Positions 42,827-52,091 of a stretch of DNA of 64,000 bases are shown here, piece after piece. The notes beneath the pieces were generated by a model, which saw only the letters and a list, made by a program, of their open reading frames with translations, did not search any database and was not told where the DNA came from. A program made the translations under genes and the position numbers. Source of the DNA: an uncultured Eubacteriales bacterium (lineage in GTDB: Bacteria > Bacillota > Clostridia > Peptostreptococcales > Anaerovoracaceae); contig CACYQX010000001.1 in NCBI GenBank assembly GCA_902776725.1, positions 124,001-188,000 of the forward strand, in the 5' to 3' direction. Within the stretch, counting starts at the first letter, position 1, and the number at the start of each line of letters is the position of its first letter.

Positions 42827-44086
42827 TTAACCCTTCCTTCTTAAAACAATTATATGATCTCTACTGATTATTCCACCTCGTCCTTGACGCGGTATTCTAA
42901 TATATGGGTTCTTTATCTCGTAATCAAAAAACGTTTCCGTTTCAAAACCAACATTGCGCGAAAGCTCCTCTATCACCTTCCAGCTCTCTATTAAAGTACT
43001 ACGTATTACGCTATTACCGATAACAATCATGTATTTTCCTTTTGGCTTAAGGCACCCCCTCACCTTGATAAGATTCTGTTCCATATCTTCAAAGAACCTC
43101 TTTACTATTAACGCTCTTTTTTCGTCGCTTGAAATTATTTGACCATAGTAACCATCCAGCAACGCGCTTCTCTCAAGAATTGAAACATCCTTTTTCTCTT
43201 TTTCTATACTTATTTTTTCTGTACCAATATACTCTTTCTTCTTCCTTCTTAATTCATCTTCTGTTAGGCATCCCATCCATATATTCTCAAGCCTCATGGT
43301 TCGACCATAATCAAAAGCATTTATATATGGAGGCGATGTGATTGCAAGATCCATTTTTTTATTAAGCGAGAAATTTATAGCATCCCCGTCAACAAAAACA
43401 CTCTTTCCAATATCCTTAACTTCGAGCATTTCCCTAAGCATTTTTAGATACCTAGTATAGGTTGACGAAAACTCCTTTTCTACAGGGGGTGGAGTTTTTT
43501 TAATTTTGTTCGACACGTACGGTTTTGGCGAAGCATCATCTGCAAACGAAACCTTTTTAATAATTGATACAAAACAAACGTAAAAGAAGTCCCTTATCAA
43601 ATCATCGTTCATCTCGTCGATAGATCTTTTAATGATTGACAAGTCACGTATTGCCTCTACCGAAAACCAATGCTCAAGATTACTAATGCCTGGCCTTATC
43701 CCCATTATATCTTTAGTGAGGTTTTTCTTAATATGTTTGTAGCTCTTTTCTATTTCCTTAATGCTATCCTCGTCCAACTGTGTAGTCTTAACTTTAGTTA
43801 TTAGCTTTGCGATATCATCAATTTCAAGATTATAGGCATCATTTCCGTTTAATACAGTTTCTAACGCAGTAGTCCCGCTACCAGCAAAAGGATCAAGTAC
43901 GAATCCCCTTCCTTTCATATAACTTCTTATCGCCCATCTAGGCACTTCAGGAATGAATTTACATGGATACTTAAACATTCCGTGCGTAAAGCTATTAGGA
44001 TTAGCTTGTTTGATCGAATACGTAGCCCCTTCTTCTATGTTAGCAGGAAGTTCAACCACATCTATCGTCACGCTTTTACTAGACAT
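42827..44086 (-). CDS. DNA methyltransferase, R-M system 2 (second)
   Basis: 419 residues. SAM-binding motif I is FVLDPFAGSGTTALETVL near residue 57; catalytic motif IV is LAITSPPYINAFDYGRTMRL near residue 240. TSPPY is the beta-class N4-cytosine or N6-adenine motif. Its start lies inside the end of the first methyltransferase gene (19-base overlap), so they are co-translated. It belongs to the restriction operon and protects one half of the target. Confidence 0.88.
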   Translation of the reverse strand: MSSKSVTIDVVELPANIEEGATYSIKQANPNSFTHGMFKYPCKFIPEVPRWAIRSYMKGRGFVLDPFAGSGTTALETVLNGNDAYNLEIDDIAKLITKVKTTQLDEDSIKEIEKSYKHIKKNLTKDIMGIRPGISNLEHWFSVEAIRDLSIIKRSIDEMNDDLIRDFFYVCFVSIIKKVSFADDASPKPYVSNKIKKTPPPVEKEFSSTYTRYLKMLREMLEVKDIGKSVFVDGDAINFSLNKKMDLAITSPPYINAFDYGRTMRLENIWMGCLTEDELRRKKKEYIGTEKISIEKEKKDVSILERSALLDGYYGQIISSDEKRALIVKRFFEDMEQNLIKVRGCLKPKGKYMIVIGNSVIRSTLIESWKVIEELSRNVGFETETFFDYEIKNPYIRIPRQGRGGIISRDHIIVLRRKG

Positions 44087-45531
44087 ACAACACTCTCCCT
44101 TAAATACTTACCAGACTCTTTAGTCATCTCATACTGCTGCGAACTCGTTATGATATATCGGTCCACCTCTATTTTATCTACTTTGAAGCCGACTTTTTTG
44201 GCATGCTCTGCTAATAACAAATCCGCCGGAAAAACAATCCCACCATACGCAGAATTACCAACAACAATGCAACAGAAGCCCCCTTTTCGTAGCACTTTAT
44301 AGCTCTCTTCAATTACGGTAAACATATCCGCATAATACGCATTAAGCATATCTGGAATTCTCGTATCCCACAAATCCTTCGTTTTTAATTCTGCGAGAAG
44401 GACGTTCAGAAAATCGCTATCCAGAGTGGCCTTATTAGCTAAATCACTATTTAAGTGAGAACGCAATGATTCTTGCCTCAGAGACTTAAGGTCAGCATAA
44501 TCAGAAACGAAGTTTCCAAACCACAACTCTAATTTATATATTTCTGTATAATCAAAACAATTGGCATACGGCGGCGAAAAGATTATCCCCTCTACAGTTT
44601 TTGCATCTATGTCGCTTCCCATGTTTATACTACTTTTGTTAAACATTTTGTACTTTTCCCATGCATTCTCACGCAGTAAATCAATATATATGTTCTGGTA
44701 CTCTTCAAGTAGCATTACCTGGGCATCGCTTGCAGTAACTTCTCTGGGCTTCACATATCTTTTTATTTTAAGGCCATTGCCTGCTTTTCTATACCTGGAT
44801 AGTGATTCTAAGCAAGCAAGCCACCCAATTCGCAATAAATCTCTAACTCTATCATTAACACCTTTTTCTTCTTCAATAAGGGTGCCAACAGACATATAAT
44901 ATCTTTCAACTTCTGGAGTGAATACTTTATTGCTAATAGACAATAGCGGGAGTTTATACTTCACATCTTTATTAACTGCCGTTTTCAAGATGGTCTCAAA
45001 TGATTTTTTGAAAGAATTAATATCTTTTAGGGAATACTTACGCAATTTACACTCTGACAAAAAGAAAGAGAAAGGATTTACCTCATATCCTATCCCCTCA
45101 TATCCCATTTCCCGTGCTGCCAGTATTGTGCTACCGCTCCCAAGAAATGGATCAAGAATAATCCCTTTTCTATTTGAATACTCTCTAATTAAATGTTTTA
45201 CCAAGTCAATCGAAAAACCCTCTTTGTATCGATACCAACGCTGAAAAGGTTTTCCCAAATCATCAGAATAGTTCAAAAGACTGGTGTATGTAGCATTATC
45301 ACTATCTGGATATACCACATTAAACTGCTGTTCCATCCTTTTATACTCATCCAAGTATAGTTTTATATTCTTTGTTCTTCCGTCATTCGGTTTAGATACA
45401 TTAGAAGGTATTATCCACGTTTTACCTTTTTTTATAGCCCCATCAAGCCTTCCTTCTTCGCATAACAAGGCCACCCTTCTAGCGCTTATCCCCCATTCTT
45501 TTGCTAGCTCTGTCGTAGTTCTATAATCCAT
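44068..45531 (-). CDS. DNA methyltransferase with N-terminal helix-turn-helix, R-M system 2 (first)
   Basis: 487 residues from ATG 45531, preceded by GGAGG with seven bases; longer frames are rejected because they cross the promoter. Residues ~1-50 (TTELAKEWGISARRVALLCE) look like a helix-turn-helix, so it may read DNA or autoregulate. SAM motif I is IILDPFLGSGSTILAAREMG and catalytic motif IV is IIFSPPYANCFDYTEI. It heads the AlwI-like operon and has its own promoter at 45553-45581. Confidence 0.85.
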   Translation of the reverse strand: MDYRTTTELAKEWGISARRVALLCEEGRLDGAIKKGKTWIIPSNVSKPNDGRTKNIKLYLDEYKRMEQQFNVVYPDSDNATYTSLLNYSDDLGKPFQRWYRYKEGFSIDLVKHLIREYSNRKGIILDPFLGSGSTILAAREMGYEGIGYEVNPFSFFLSECKLRKYSLKDINSFKKSFETILKTAVNKDVKYKLPLLSISNKVFTPEVERYYMSVGTLIEEEKGVNDRVRDLLRIGWLACLESLSRYRKAGNGLKIKRYVKPREVTASDAQVMLLEEYQNIYIDLLRENAWEKYKMFNKSSINMGSDIDAKTVEGIIFSPPYANCFDYTEIYKLELWFGNFVSDYADLKSLRQESLRSHLNSDLANKATLDSDFLNVLLAELKTKDLWDTRIPDMLNAYYADMFTVIEESYKVLRKGGFCCIVVGNSAYGGIVFPADLLLAEHAKKVGFKVDKIEVDRYIITSSQQYEMTKESGKYLRESVVCLVKA

Positions 45532-45552
45532 ATAAAATCCTCCGTTACTCAT

Positions 45553-45581
45553 ATTATATTCTGTTATCTGAATAATAGCAA
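45553..45581 (-). promoter_or_regulatory. Promoter of R-M operon 2
   Basis: On the minus strand TTGCTA (45576-45581), 17 bases, TATAAT (45553-45558). The mRNA would start near 45546, 15 bases before the ATG. Confidence 0.7.
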
Positions 45582-45597
45582 ATGTAATCCCAAGCTT

Positions 45598-45878
45598 TAT
45601 GTAAAGCCATTGCATCCGAATATAGTATTACGGCTACCCATATACTTGCTTGCATTAAAAAACCTCCCGATTTTTACATCGAGAGGTCTATATTGGTGGC
45701 ACTTCTTATTCTCTACTGGGTAAACTACTGGGTACGCCCCTTGTAATTCACCCTCACTCTTACCAATTAATAGAGTTCTCAGCTTCAAGGAACACCGCCT
45801 AAAACTATTGGAAAATACAGCATTTTTACTATTTGCCCTCAGTCTTCGCGCCATTTTTAGATCCTACCGAAGAACTGA
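45598..45878. other. Island edge: terminator and junction sequence
   Basis: A minus-strand terminator-like hairpin, CCTCTCGAT / ATCGGGAGG with TTTTTT (45660-45690), sits at the edge of the AT-rich island. A direct repeat TACTGGGTA occurs twice (about 45714-45737). Minus-strand codons across the region (AYPVVYPVENKKCHQYRPLD) have no start or site and look like a remnant. To the right the base composition jumps to GC-rich. It probably marks an insertion or deletion boundary. Confidence 0.5.
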
Positions 45879-46712
45879 CTGGCTTCATTGTCGGGAAATC
45901 CGGTCAACATCCGCTTCCTTGACCCGCCGCTGCATGAGTTCCTGCCGACCGAAGAGGAGGATATCCGCAGACTGGCGGATGCGCAAGGCAAAACAATCGC
46001 ACAGATCAAACAGATCATCGCCTCGCTGTATGAGTTTAATCCGATGCTCGGACACCGCGGTCTGCGGCTTGCCATCACTTATCCGGAGATTCCGCGCATG
46101 CAGACGCGCGCAGTCATCCGTGCGGCGCTCAATGTACAGAAGATGCACCCTGACTGGACGATCGTTCCGGAGATCATGATTCCGCTGACGGCAGACGCCA
46201 AAGAGCTGGCATTTGTCAAAAAGATCGTAGTCGAGACTGCGGACGCAGAGATCAGCGCCTCCGGCACAGAGCTCAAATACAAAGTGGGGACGATGATCGA
46301 AACGCCGCGGGCCTGCACGGTGGCGGATGAAATCGCAAAGGTCGCGGACTTCTTCAGCTTTGGCACCAATGATCTGACGCAGATGTCCTATGGGTTCTCC
46401 CGGGACGATGCCGGCAAGTTCCTTGATGCTTATTATGAAAACAAGATTTTTGAAAACGATCCGTTCGCAAAACTGGATCAAAAGGGGATCGGTTTCCTGA
46501 TGCAGACGGCGCTGCGCCTCGGTAAAGAAGCGAATCCTTCGCTGCACACCGGTGTATGCGGCGAGCATGGCGGTGACCCGTCCTCGGTAGAATTTTGCCA
46601 TAAAATCGGTTTGGACTATGTGTCCTGCTCTCCGTTCCGCGTACCAATCGCGAGACTGGCAGCGGCACAAGCAGCAATTGCAGATCTGAAAGAGAAATGT
46701 GAGAAGGAATAG
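45879..46712 (+). pseudogene. ppdK: Pyruvate phosphate dikinase, C-terminal fragment
   Basis: About 277 codons, open from after a TGA at 45876-45878. It matches the last third of PPDK (normally ~875 residues): VNIRFLDPPLHEFLP, GHRGLRLAITYPEI, KVGTMIETPRACTVADEIA, FSFGTNDLTQMSYGFSRDD and GVCGEHGGDPSSVEF, the PEP-binding barrel with its catalytic cysteine. The N-terminal nucleotide-binding and phosphohistidine parts are absent, so the fragment cannot be a working enzyme. No start or ribosome binding site fits. GC content is well above the flanking genes, suggesting transferred DNA cut at the island edge. Confidence 0.88.
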
Positions 46713-46751
46713 ATCCTGCAGTTGCGCCGTACCAATATATTATACTCCATG

Positions 46752-46794
46752 AAAAAGCCCTCTGGTGCACGATTGTGCTGCCGGAGGGCTTTTT
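46752..46794 (+). terminator. Terminator after the ppdK fragment (bidirectional)
   Basis: Stem AAAAAGCCCTCTGG (46752-46765) / CCGGAGGGCTTTTT (46781-46794), a strong hairpin with A- and T-runs on both sides. It serves ppdK and the convergent peptidase gene. Confidence 0.9.
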
Positions 46795-46811
46795 CGCGAA
46801 GCAGGCTATAT

Positions 46812-47840
46812 TTATCTCATGACTTCTTTCAAACTGAATACTGTTTTTCCCCGGATACCTGTCGTGGTCTCTGCATGGTATAAAGAGCTGATAATTGCCT
46901 CTTCAACCACTTCCGTCGTTGCTTCAAACATCAGATCCAAGGCCCCGTCATGCAGCTGCCGCCGCGAAATTATTTTCGTTTCGCTGTAATGCGGGATAGG
47001 CTGTGCGTTTGAGAAAGCAATGGCAATGTCACCGCTTCCGTTTCCAAGATATGATCCGACTCTCCCGAGACTTGCTGCAGCACGTTTGGCAATACGGGCA
47101 AGCTGATGCCCGTTAGCCGGAATGTTTGTTCCAATTACAATGATAATCGATCCCCGTTCCTCTTTTTCAGCTTTTTGCTCCGGGGCAGAAAGCTGCATTC
47201 CACCTATCCTCAGGTTTCCGGCAACGCCAAAATTAGACAGCACAATTGCACCAATCGTATAATCATTCCCGTCAAGCGGAACGACGCGTGATGCAGAACC
47301 AATTCCACCTTTCAGCCCCATACACACCATACCCGTTCCCGCACCGACACCGCCTTCTTCAAAGGTATCGTCTGCGTTTTGGATGGCCTCTCTTACATGC
47401 TCTTCTTTCAGATGCATGCCCCGGATATCGTTCAACATTCCATCATTGCATTCGGTCACAAGGCAATTCACAGTGCCTGTATGGACGCCGATATCTTCAT
47501 TTTCTTCCAACATGTACTTTGTCAGTGCGTTTAATGCTGTTCCGACGCCAAAAGTATTCGTCATCACAATCGGTGTTTCAATTGTTTCAAGCTCCTGCAC
47601 TTGTATCAAACCGGCACTTTTCCCAAATCCATTGATAATGGACACCCCTGCGGGAACGTTTTCTTTAAAAAGATTTCCTCCATGCGGCAATATCACAGTT
47701 ACGCCGGTATGAATCGCTTTTTCTGCGTTTTGTAAAGTTACCTGTCCGACACGAACGCCGGGAATGTCTGTGATCAAATTCCGGTTTCCTCTTTGAAACT
47801 TATTTTTCAGTTTTATCTCACATGTTTGACTTAATCCCAT
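46812..47840 (-). CDS. P1 family (DmpA-type) peptidase
   Basis: 342 residues of the DmpA/P1 family, which hydrolyse beta-peptides or N-terminal D- or L-amino acid amides after self-cleavage. Landmarks are LITDIPGVRVGQVTL, VGTALNALTKYML, GGVGAGTGMVCMGLKGGIG and the nucleophile site GNGSGDIAIAFS. GGAGGAG precedes ATG 47840. It is the last gene of the sigma-54-linked cluster, and would release amino acids from a peptide- or amide-like substrate. Confidence 0.88.
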   Translation of the reverse strand: MGLSQTCEIKLKNKFQRGNRNLITDIPGVRVGQVTLQNAEKAIHTGVTVILPHGGNLFKENVPAGVSIINGFGKSAGLIQVQELETIETPIVMTNTFGVGTALNALTKYMLEENEDIGVHTGTVNCLVTECNDGMLNDIRGMHLKEEHVREAIQNADDTFEEGGVGAGTGMVCMGLKGGIGSASRVVPLDGNDYTIGAIVLSNFGVAGNLRIGGMQLSAPEQKAEKEERGSIIIVIGTNIPANGHQLARIAKRAAASLGRVGSYLGNGSGDIAIAFSNAQPIPHYSETKIISRRQLHDGALDLMFEATTEVVEEAIISSLYHAETTTGIRGKTVFSLKEVMR

Positions 47841-47968
47841 TCATCTCCTCCTGTTTGCGTACTCGCTCCACGTTAGATGCAGCATTTCATCATCAACAAT
47901 CCATGCTGCGGCATTTCCCCTTGCAAAGGGATGGCATCTCTGCCATCCCTCGCTGAGCTTTATCTAAT

Positions 47969-49567
47969 TCAAACACTATATACTTCTTTTCCGTCAACAT
48001 ATGTTTTTAGAACCTGTATCTGCGCGATACTGTGTGCGTCTGTTGTAAACGGATCATTTGACAGCAGAACAAGATCCGCTGCTTTCCCGATTTCCAAGCT
48101 TCCTTTATTCTGTTCATCAAAGCTTGCGTACGCATTGGAAATGGTAAACATCCGAAGCGCTTCCAATACAGAAAGCTTTTCCTGCGGATGCCAACCCTCG
48201 GTTTTTTCATGAAGCGCGTCACGCGTGACCGCTACTTGAATATTCTCTAAAACATCGAACCTTTCTACCGGTGCGTCCGATCCTCCGCAGCAGATCAGTC
48301 CTTTTTTCAGCATCGTTTTCCAAAGGTAGGAGCGCTGTGCGACCTCCTCGCCGACAAGCGACGCTATGATTTTTTTATCGCTTGCAACAAAGATCGGCTG
48401 AATAAATGCCAAAATGTCATTTGCCTTCATTCGATCGAACAGATCGTCGCTCACGATCTGCAAATGATTAATCGCAAGGCGTTTTTCCTTTTTCCCGAAT
48501 TTCCCTATTGTGTTTTCATAAGCTGTGCAAACCATATCTGCAGCTTTATCGCCGATTGCATGAATCAAAATCTGCATATCATGGGAGTATGCATAATCTA
48601 CACAGCGCTGCAAGTCTGCCGCATCATGAACCGCAATGCCACAATTGTCCTCTCCAAGATAAGGATGATTCATCAACGCTGTTTTCGCACCAAGAGAACC
48701 GTCCTGATATAGTTTGATCGGTCCTATCTTATAGTAATCTGATCCCTGCCCTGTTCGATATCCCCGATCAATAAAGGCTTTCATATCTTCAAATGATGTG
48801 AAAGATGCTTCTTCGTATACCTTAACCGTCAGCTTTTCTTCTTCTGCAAGCTGCTTGTATGCTGTAATAATACGTTCGCTTGGTCTACCCGGTAAAGATA
48901 AAAAGTTATCACTGTGAACACTCGTGATCCCGGCTTTATTGAATTCCTTTTGCGCAAAGGTAATCATTTCCTTTAGCTGCTCCACAGAAGGAACCGTCAT
49001 AACGTCATAACATAACTTTACAGAGGCTTCGGTTAAAATACCCCTCTCCATATCGATCTGGTGGATATATTCTTTTGTTTTCTCCAGAGACGAAATGAGC
49101 TGTAAGGCTTTTGTGTTGACTGCAGCCAAATGTCCGCACACGCGAATGAACAAAATTGGAACCGTCGTTGAGATTTTGTCTAAATCAAAACGATCCAAAA
49201 TCCTCTTTTCTCCTTTAAAGTTCAACTCATTCCATCCGCGCCCGTAAAGCCAATCCGATTCCCCGCAAAACTTCTTCTCTGCTATGATCTTTTTTCCTTC
49301 TTCGATAATGCCATCTATAGAATCAGCGGCAAACATTGGATAGGATGTGTTGACAAAGGCATAGTTCAGCATATGTAAGTGTGAATCAATCAATCCGGGA
49401 AGCAGCGTTTTGCCGTTCAGATCAATTTTTTCTTCGCACGGAAGCTGAAGCGCTTCTTGATCATTACCTAAAAAAGTTATTTTCCCATCTTCAATGCCCA
49501 GCGCTGTATATTTTCGATTTTCTGAATCAATGGAATAAATATTCCCGTTATAAAGCAGTTTGTCCAA
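47969..49567 (-). CDS. YtcJ-like amidohydrolase
   Basis: 532 residues from a TTG at 49567, which is preceded by AGGAGGG; the longer frame to 49603 is not supported. The N-terminal sandwich (LLYNGNIYSIDSENRKYTAL; GIEDGKITFLGND), the HxH metal site LPGLIDSHLHML and the C-terminal AADLVLLSNDPF are typical of the YtcJ subfamily, whose characterised members hydrolyse N-substituted amides. Its exact substrate is unknown. It lies between peptidase and deacetylase genes on the same strand. Confidence 0.87.
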   Translation of the reverse strand: MDKLLYNGNIYSIDSENRKYTALGIEDGKITFLGNDQEALQLPCEEKIDLNGKTLLPGLIDSHLHMLNYAFVNTSYPMFAADSIDGIIEEGKKIIAEKKFCGESDWLYGRGWNELNFKGEKRILDRFDLDKISTTVPILFIRVCGHLAAVNTKALQLISSLEKTKEYIHQIDMERGILTEASVKLCYDVMTVPSVEQLKEMITFAQKEFNKAGITSVHSDNFLSLPGRPSERIITAYKQLAEEEKLTVKVYEEASFTSFEDMKAFIDRGYRTGQGSDYYKIGPIKLYQDGSLGAKTALMNHPYLGEDNCGIAVHDAADLQRCVDYAYSHDMQILIHAIGDKAADMVCTAYENTIGKFGKKEKRLAINHLQIVSDDLFDRMKANDILAFIQPIFVASDKKIIASLVGEEVAQRSYLWKTMLKKGLICCGGSDAPVERFDVLENIQVAVTRDALHEKTEGWHPQEKLSVLEALRMFTISNAYASFDEQNKGSLEIGKAADLVLLSNDPFTTDAHSIAQIQVLKTYVDGKEVYSV

Positions 49568-49625
49568 GATTTCCCTCCTATATATTCGAGGAGAGGAAAT
49601 CACGATTTCCTCTCCCCGCTTCCTA

Positions 49626-50468
49626 TTAAAATTCTATTCTGTCATAAATGTCCTTGAACGGAGCCACCCAAGCACCACAGTCAACGACATGCTGCATAAA
49701 CGCTTCCAACATGGTTATGTTATGCGGACGTCCGATCACTTGTGGGTGCATGCAAACAGCAAGTAAACCATTTTTCACATGTTTTACGCCATAGTCAAAG
49801 GTCCCGGTCCAGATCTCAGAAATCTGGCTCTGTGGCTTCATTCCGGTCCTCGTCATAATGAATTCAGAGTGAGGGAAATCATCCATATACCAGGAGCAAG
49901 GAATCTCAACAAGTTTTGCAGGCTCGCCGAACTCGTTTCCTCTGTCATAATGAACCGTGCAAGGCGTCGGATGATATGGATAAAAATCATTTCCCATCAG
50001 GCTGCTGTCATATTTGATGCCGTATTTTTCTAATATCGCGATGGTATTCGGACTGAAGTCAAATCCCGGGGATCTGTATCCGACAGGTGTAACACCAATG
50101 CGTTTTAATGCTTCAAGTCCCTTGATGATGATTGCTTCTTCCTCTTCCCACGAAAGGAATGTAGGGTCTTCATGCACATAGCCGTGATGTCCAACTTCAT
50201 GCCCTCTAGCGACGATTTCTTTGCAGATTTCCGGGTATGTATCTATCGTATGCCCCGGAATGAAGAATGTCGCCTTAAAATTAAATTTATCGAGTAAGTC
50301 TAAAATGCGCGGAACACCTACGACTGCTCCATATTCGCCTCTGGACATGTATACTTCTGATTCTTTCTTAAAAGATTCCATCCATACAGAGGAAGAGTCA
50401 AAGTCAAAACTAAAATTAACCGCAATTTTCTTTCCTTCTGGAAGATTTACTTTTCCTGTTTTCTGCAT
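49626..50468 (-). CDS. NodB-type polysaccharide deacetylase-family hydrolase
   Basis: 280 residues. The NodB motifs are FSFDFDSSS (first Asp pair), GHEVGHHGYVHEDP (HxxxH metal site) and GYRSPGFDFSP. Proteins of this subgroup include peptidoglycan deacetylases and PuuE-like allantoinases, so a cyclic amide or acetyl-amide bond may be the target. No signal peptide, so it works in the cytoplasm, which favours a small-molecule amide over a polymer. It follows the NhaC gene by 12 bases. Confidence 0.87.
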   Translation of the reverse strand: MQKTGKVNLPEGKKIAVNFSFDFDSSSVWMESFKKESEVYMSRGEYGAVVGVPRILDLLDKFNFKATFFIPGHTIDTYPEICKEIVARGHEVGHHGYVHEDPTFLSWEEEEAIIIKGLEALKRIGVTPVGYRSPGFDFSPNTIAILEKYGIKYDSSLMGNDFYPYHPTPCTVHYDRGNEFGEPAKLVEIPCSWYMDDFPHSEFIMTRTGMKPQSQISEIWTGTFDYGVKHVKNGLLAVCMHPQVIGRPHNITMLEAFMQHVVDCGAWVAPFKDIYDRIEF

Positions 50469-50480
50469 TTTTTCTCCTTT

Positions 50481-51914
50481 CTATGCTTCTACAGCCTTCT
50501 CTTCAGTTGATTCTTCTCCGGTATCCTTAAACTGCGCAAATCCAATGCATGCATACACTGCTGCTACAATCGGACACGCAATCAGAAGAAACGCATAAGG
50601 TGCATATGTCAATGTTGAAATTCCCAGAACCGAAGCCGTATAGATACCTGCTGTATCCCACGGAATGATGAACGAGAACATGGTGCCGCCGTCCTCAAGT
50701 GTTCTGGAAAGAACCCTTTTATCGAGCTTAAACTTCGTATAGGAATCCTTTAATAACATACCCGGAAGCATAATCGCCAAGTATTGCGATGCGGTCAGGC
50801 AGGCTGTACACAAGGAACAAAGCAACGTGCCAATGACTAAATCCCGCGGCTTTTTAATAATGGTAAGCAGCTTCTCTAAGAACGCACTTAATATGCCGGA
50901 TTCTTTCAGCGTCTGTCCCATGCCCAGTGTCAGCAGCGTCCAGGCAACAACTTCCATCATGGATGCGATACCGCCCCTGCAAACCAGTCTGTTTACCATA
51001 TCATTCCCCGTGTCGGTGTGGAAACCGTCTCCTAATGCAGAAAGCATGGTAACTACGTCATAATGATCCGCTTGGAAAATCATTCCCATAAACATTGCTA
51101 AAAAAGCACTCGTCAACATTGCAACAACCGGCGGAACCTTCAAAACCGCGAGCGTTAAAATAACAACCGGTACGATCAACAACACCGGTGTGATGTTAAA
51201 ATGCTCGTGTAAAGCCGTTAACATTGCATCAACCGTTTCCATTTTTGCGCCGGCTGTATCTGTTTTCATGCTCAGCACCGCATAAAGAACAAATGTGATA
51301 ATGAACGCCGGCGTCACCGTGTAGATCATAGAATTAATATGCTTATATACGGTTGTTCCGGATACTGCAGGTGCAAGATTTGTGGTATCTGAGAACGGCG
51401 ACATTTTATCACCGAACATTGCGCCGGAAAGAACCATGCCGCCAACCAGCCCCAAGTTCATCCCAAGACCGGTACCAATGCCCATAAACGCAACGCCTAA
51501 CGTGGCTAATGTGGAATAGGAGCTGCCGACAAAGAAGGAAACGATACAGCAAAGGATGAATCCTATCAACATAAAGGATGTCGGTGTCAGGAAACTGATT
51601 CCATAGTACATGATAGTCGGAACAACCCCGGATGCCATCCATGTGCCGATTACCGCGCCGACACTCATCAAAATCAGAACAACATCGATAGATCCTCTGC
51701 ACCCATCTGCATACCACAGCAGTACAGTATCAAGTTTAAAGCCAAATGCAACCAGACAAATAGTTACAACTACCGATGCGATCAAAAATACAACTTTTGT
51801 TTCCAGTCCGAAGACTGCAAAACCTAAACAAAGAACAATAATCAGACATAAAATACAAAATGCCGCTCTTCCAAATGACATTTTCCCTGTCATCGTATTG
51901 GTGTTCTCACTCAT
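50481..51914 (-). CDS. NhaC-family Na+/H+ antiporter-like transporter
   Basis: 477 residues with about 11 hydrophobic segments of the NhaC family. Typical stretches are ALLIACPIVAAVYACIGFA at the C-terminus, SLCTACLTASQYLAIMLPGML, and GDKMSPFSDTTNLAPAVSGT, the conserved ion-site region. Many clostridial members in catabolic clusters probably move organic substrates rather than only sodium. Here it heads an operon with hydrolases and has its own sigma-54 promoter, so it is best read as the importer of the compound degraded by the neighbours. Confidence 0.87.
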   Translation of the reverse strand: MSENTNTMTGKMSFGRAAFCILCLIIVLCLGFAVFGLETKVVFLIASVVVTICLVAFGFKLDTVLLWYADGCRGSIDVVLILMSVGAVIGTWMASGVVPTIMYYGISFLTPTSFMLIGFILCCIVSFFVGSSYSTLATLGVAFMGIGTGLGMNLGLVGGMVLSGAMFGDKMSPFSDTTNLAPAVSGTTVYKHINSMIYTVTPAFIITFVLYAVLSMKTDTAGAKMETVDAMLTALHEHFNITPVLLIVPVVILTLAVLKVPPVVAMLTSAFLAMFMGMIFQADHYDVVTMLSALGDGFHTDTGNDMVNRLVCRGGIASMMEVVAWTLLTLGMGQTLKESGILSAFLEKLLTIIKKPRDLVIGTLLCSLCTACLTASQYLAIMLPGMLLKDSYTKFKLDKRVLSRTLEDGGTMFSFIIPWDTAGIYTASVLGISTLTYAPYAFLLIACPIVAAVYACIGFAQFKDTGEESTEEKAVEA

Positions 51915-51988
51915 AAACTTTACCTCCCTAAAAAGCTTTTACTTATGCCTTCGTCTACGTATGAATTTTCCCGGGTACTCTAATCTAT

Positions 51989-52004
51989 AGCAATTTTCAT
52001 GCCA
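51989..52004 (-). promoter_or_regulatory. Sigma-54 (-24/-12) promoter of the NhaC-hydrolase operon
   Basis: On the minus strand TGGCATG, four bases, TTGCT: a near-consensus sigma-54 promoter, followed by a ~65-base leader to ATG 51914, with GGAGG-like sequence before it. Confidence 0.8.
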
Positions 52005-52091
52005 TTCCTTTTCACCGATTTTACAGCAATCTCTTGGCATTTACAACAGCTAAAACAGGTTTAATAGGACTATTCGTTTTTTACGTCCCGA

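Noticed and set aside
45597..45854. 85-codon minus-strand ORF near the island edge
   Set aside because: Contains a terminator-like hairpin and no start site; kept only as a possible remnant in the junction feature.
46079..46770. Minus-strand frames opposite ppdK
   Set aside because: Shadows of the ppdK fragment; codon pattern follows the plus strand.
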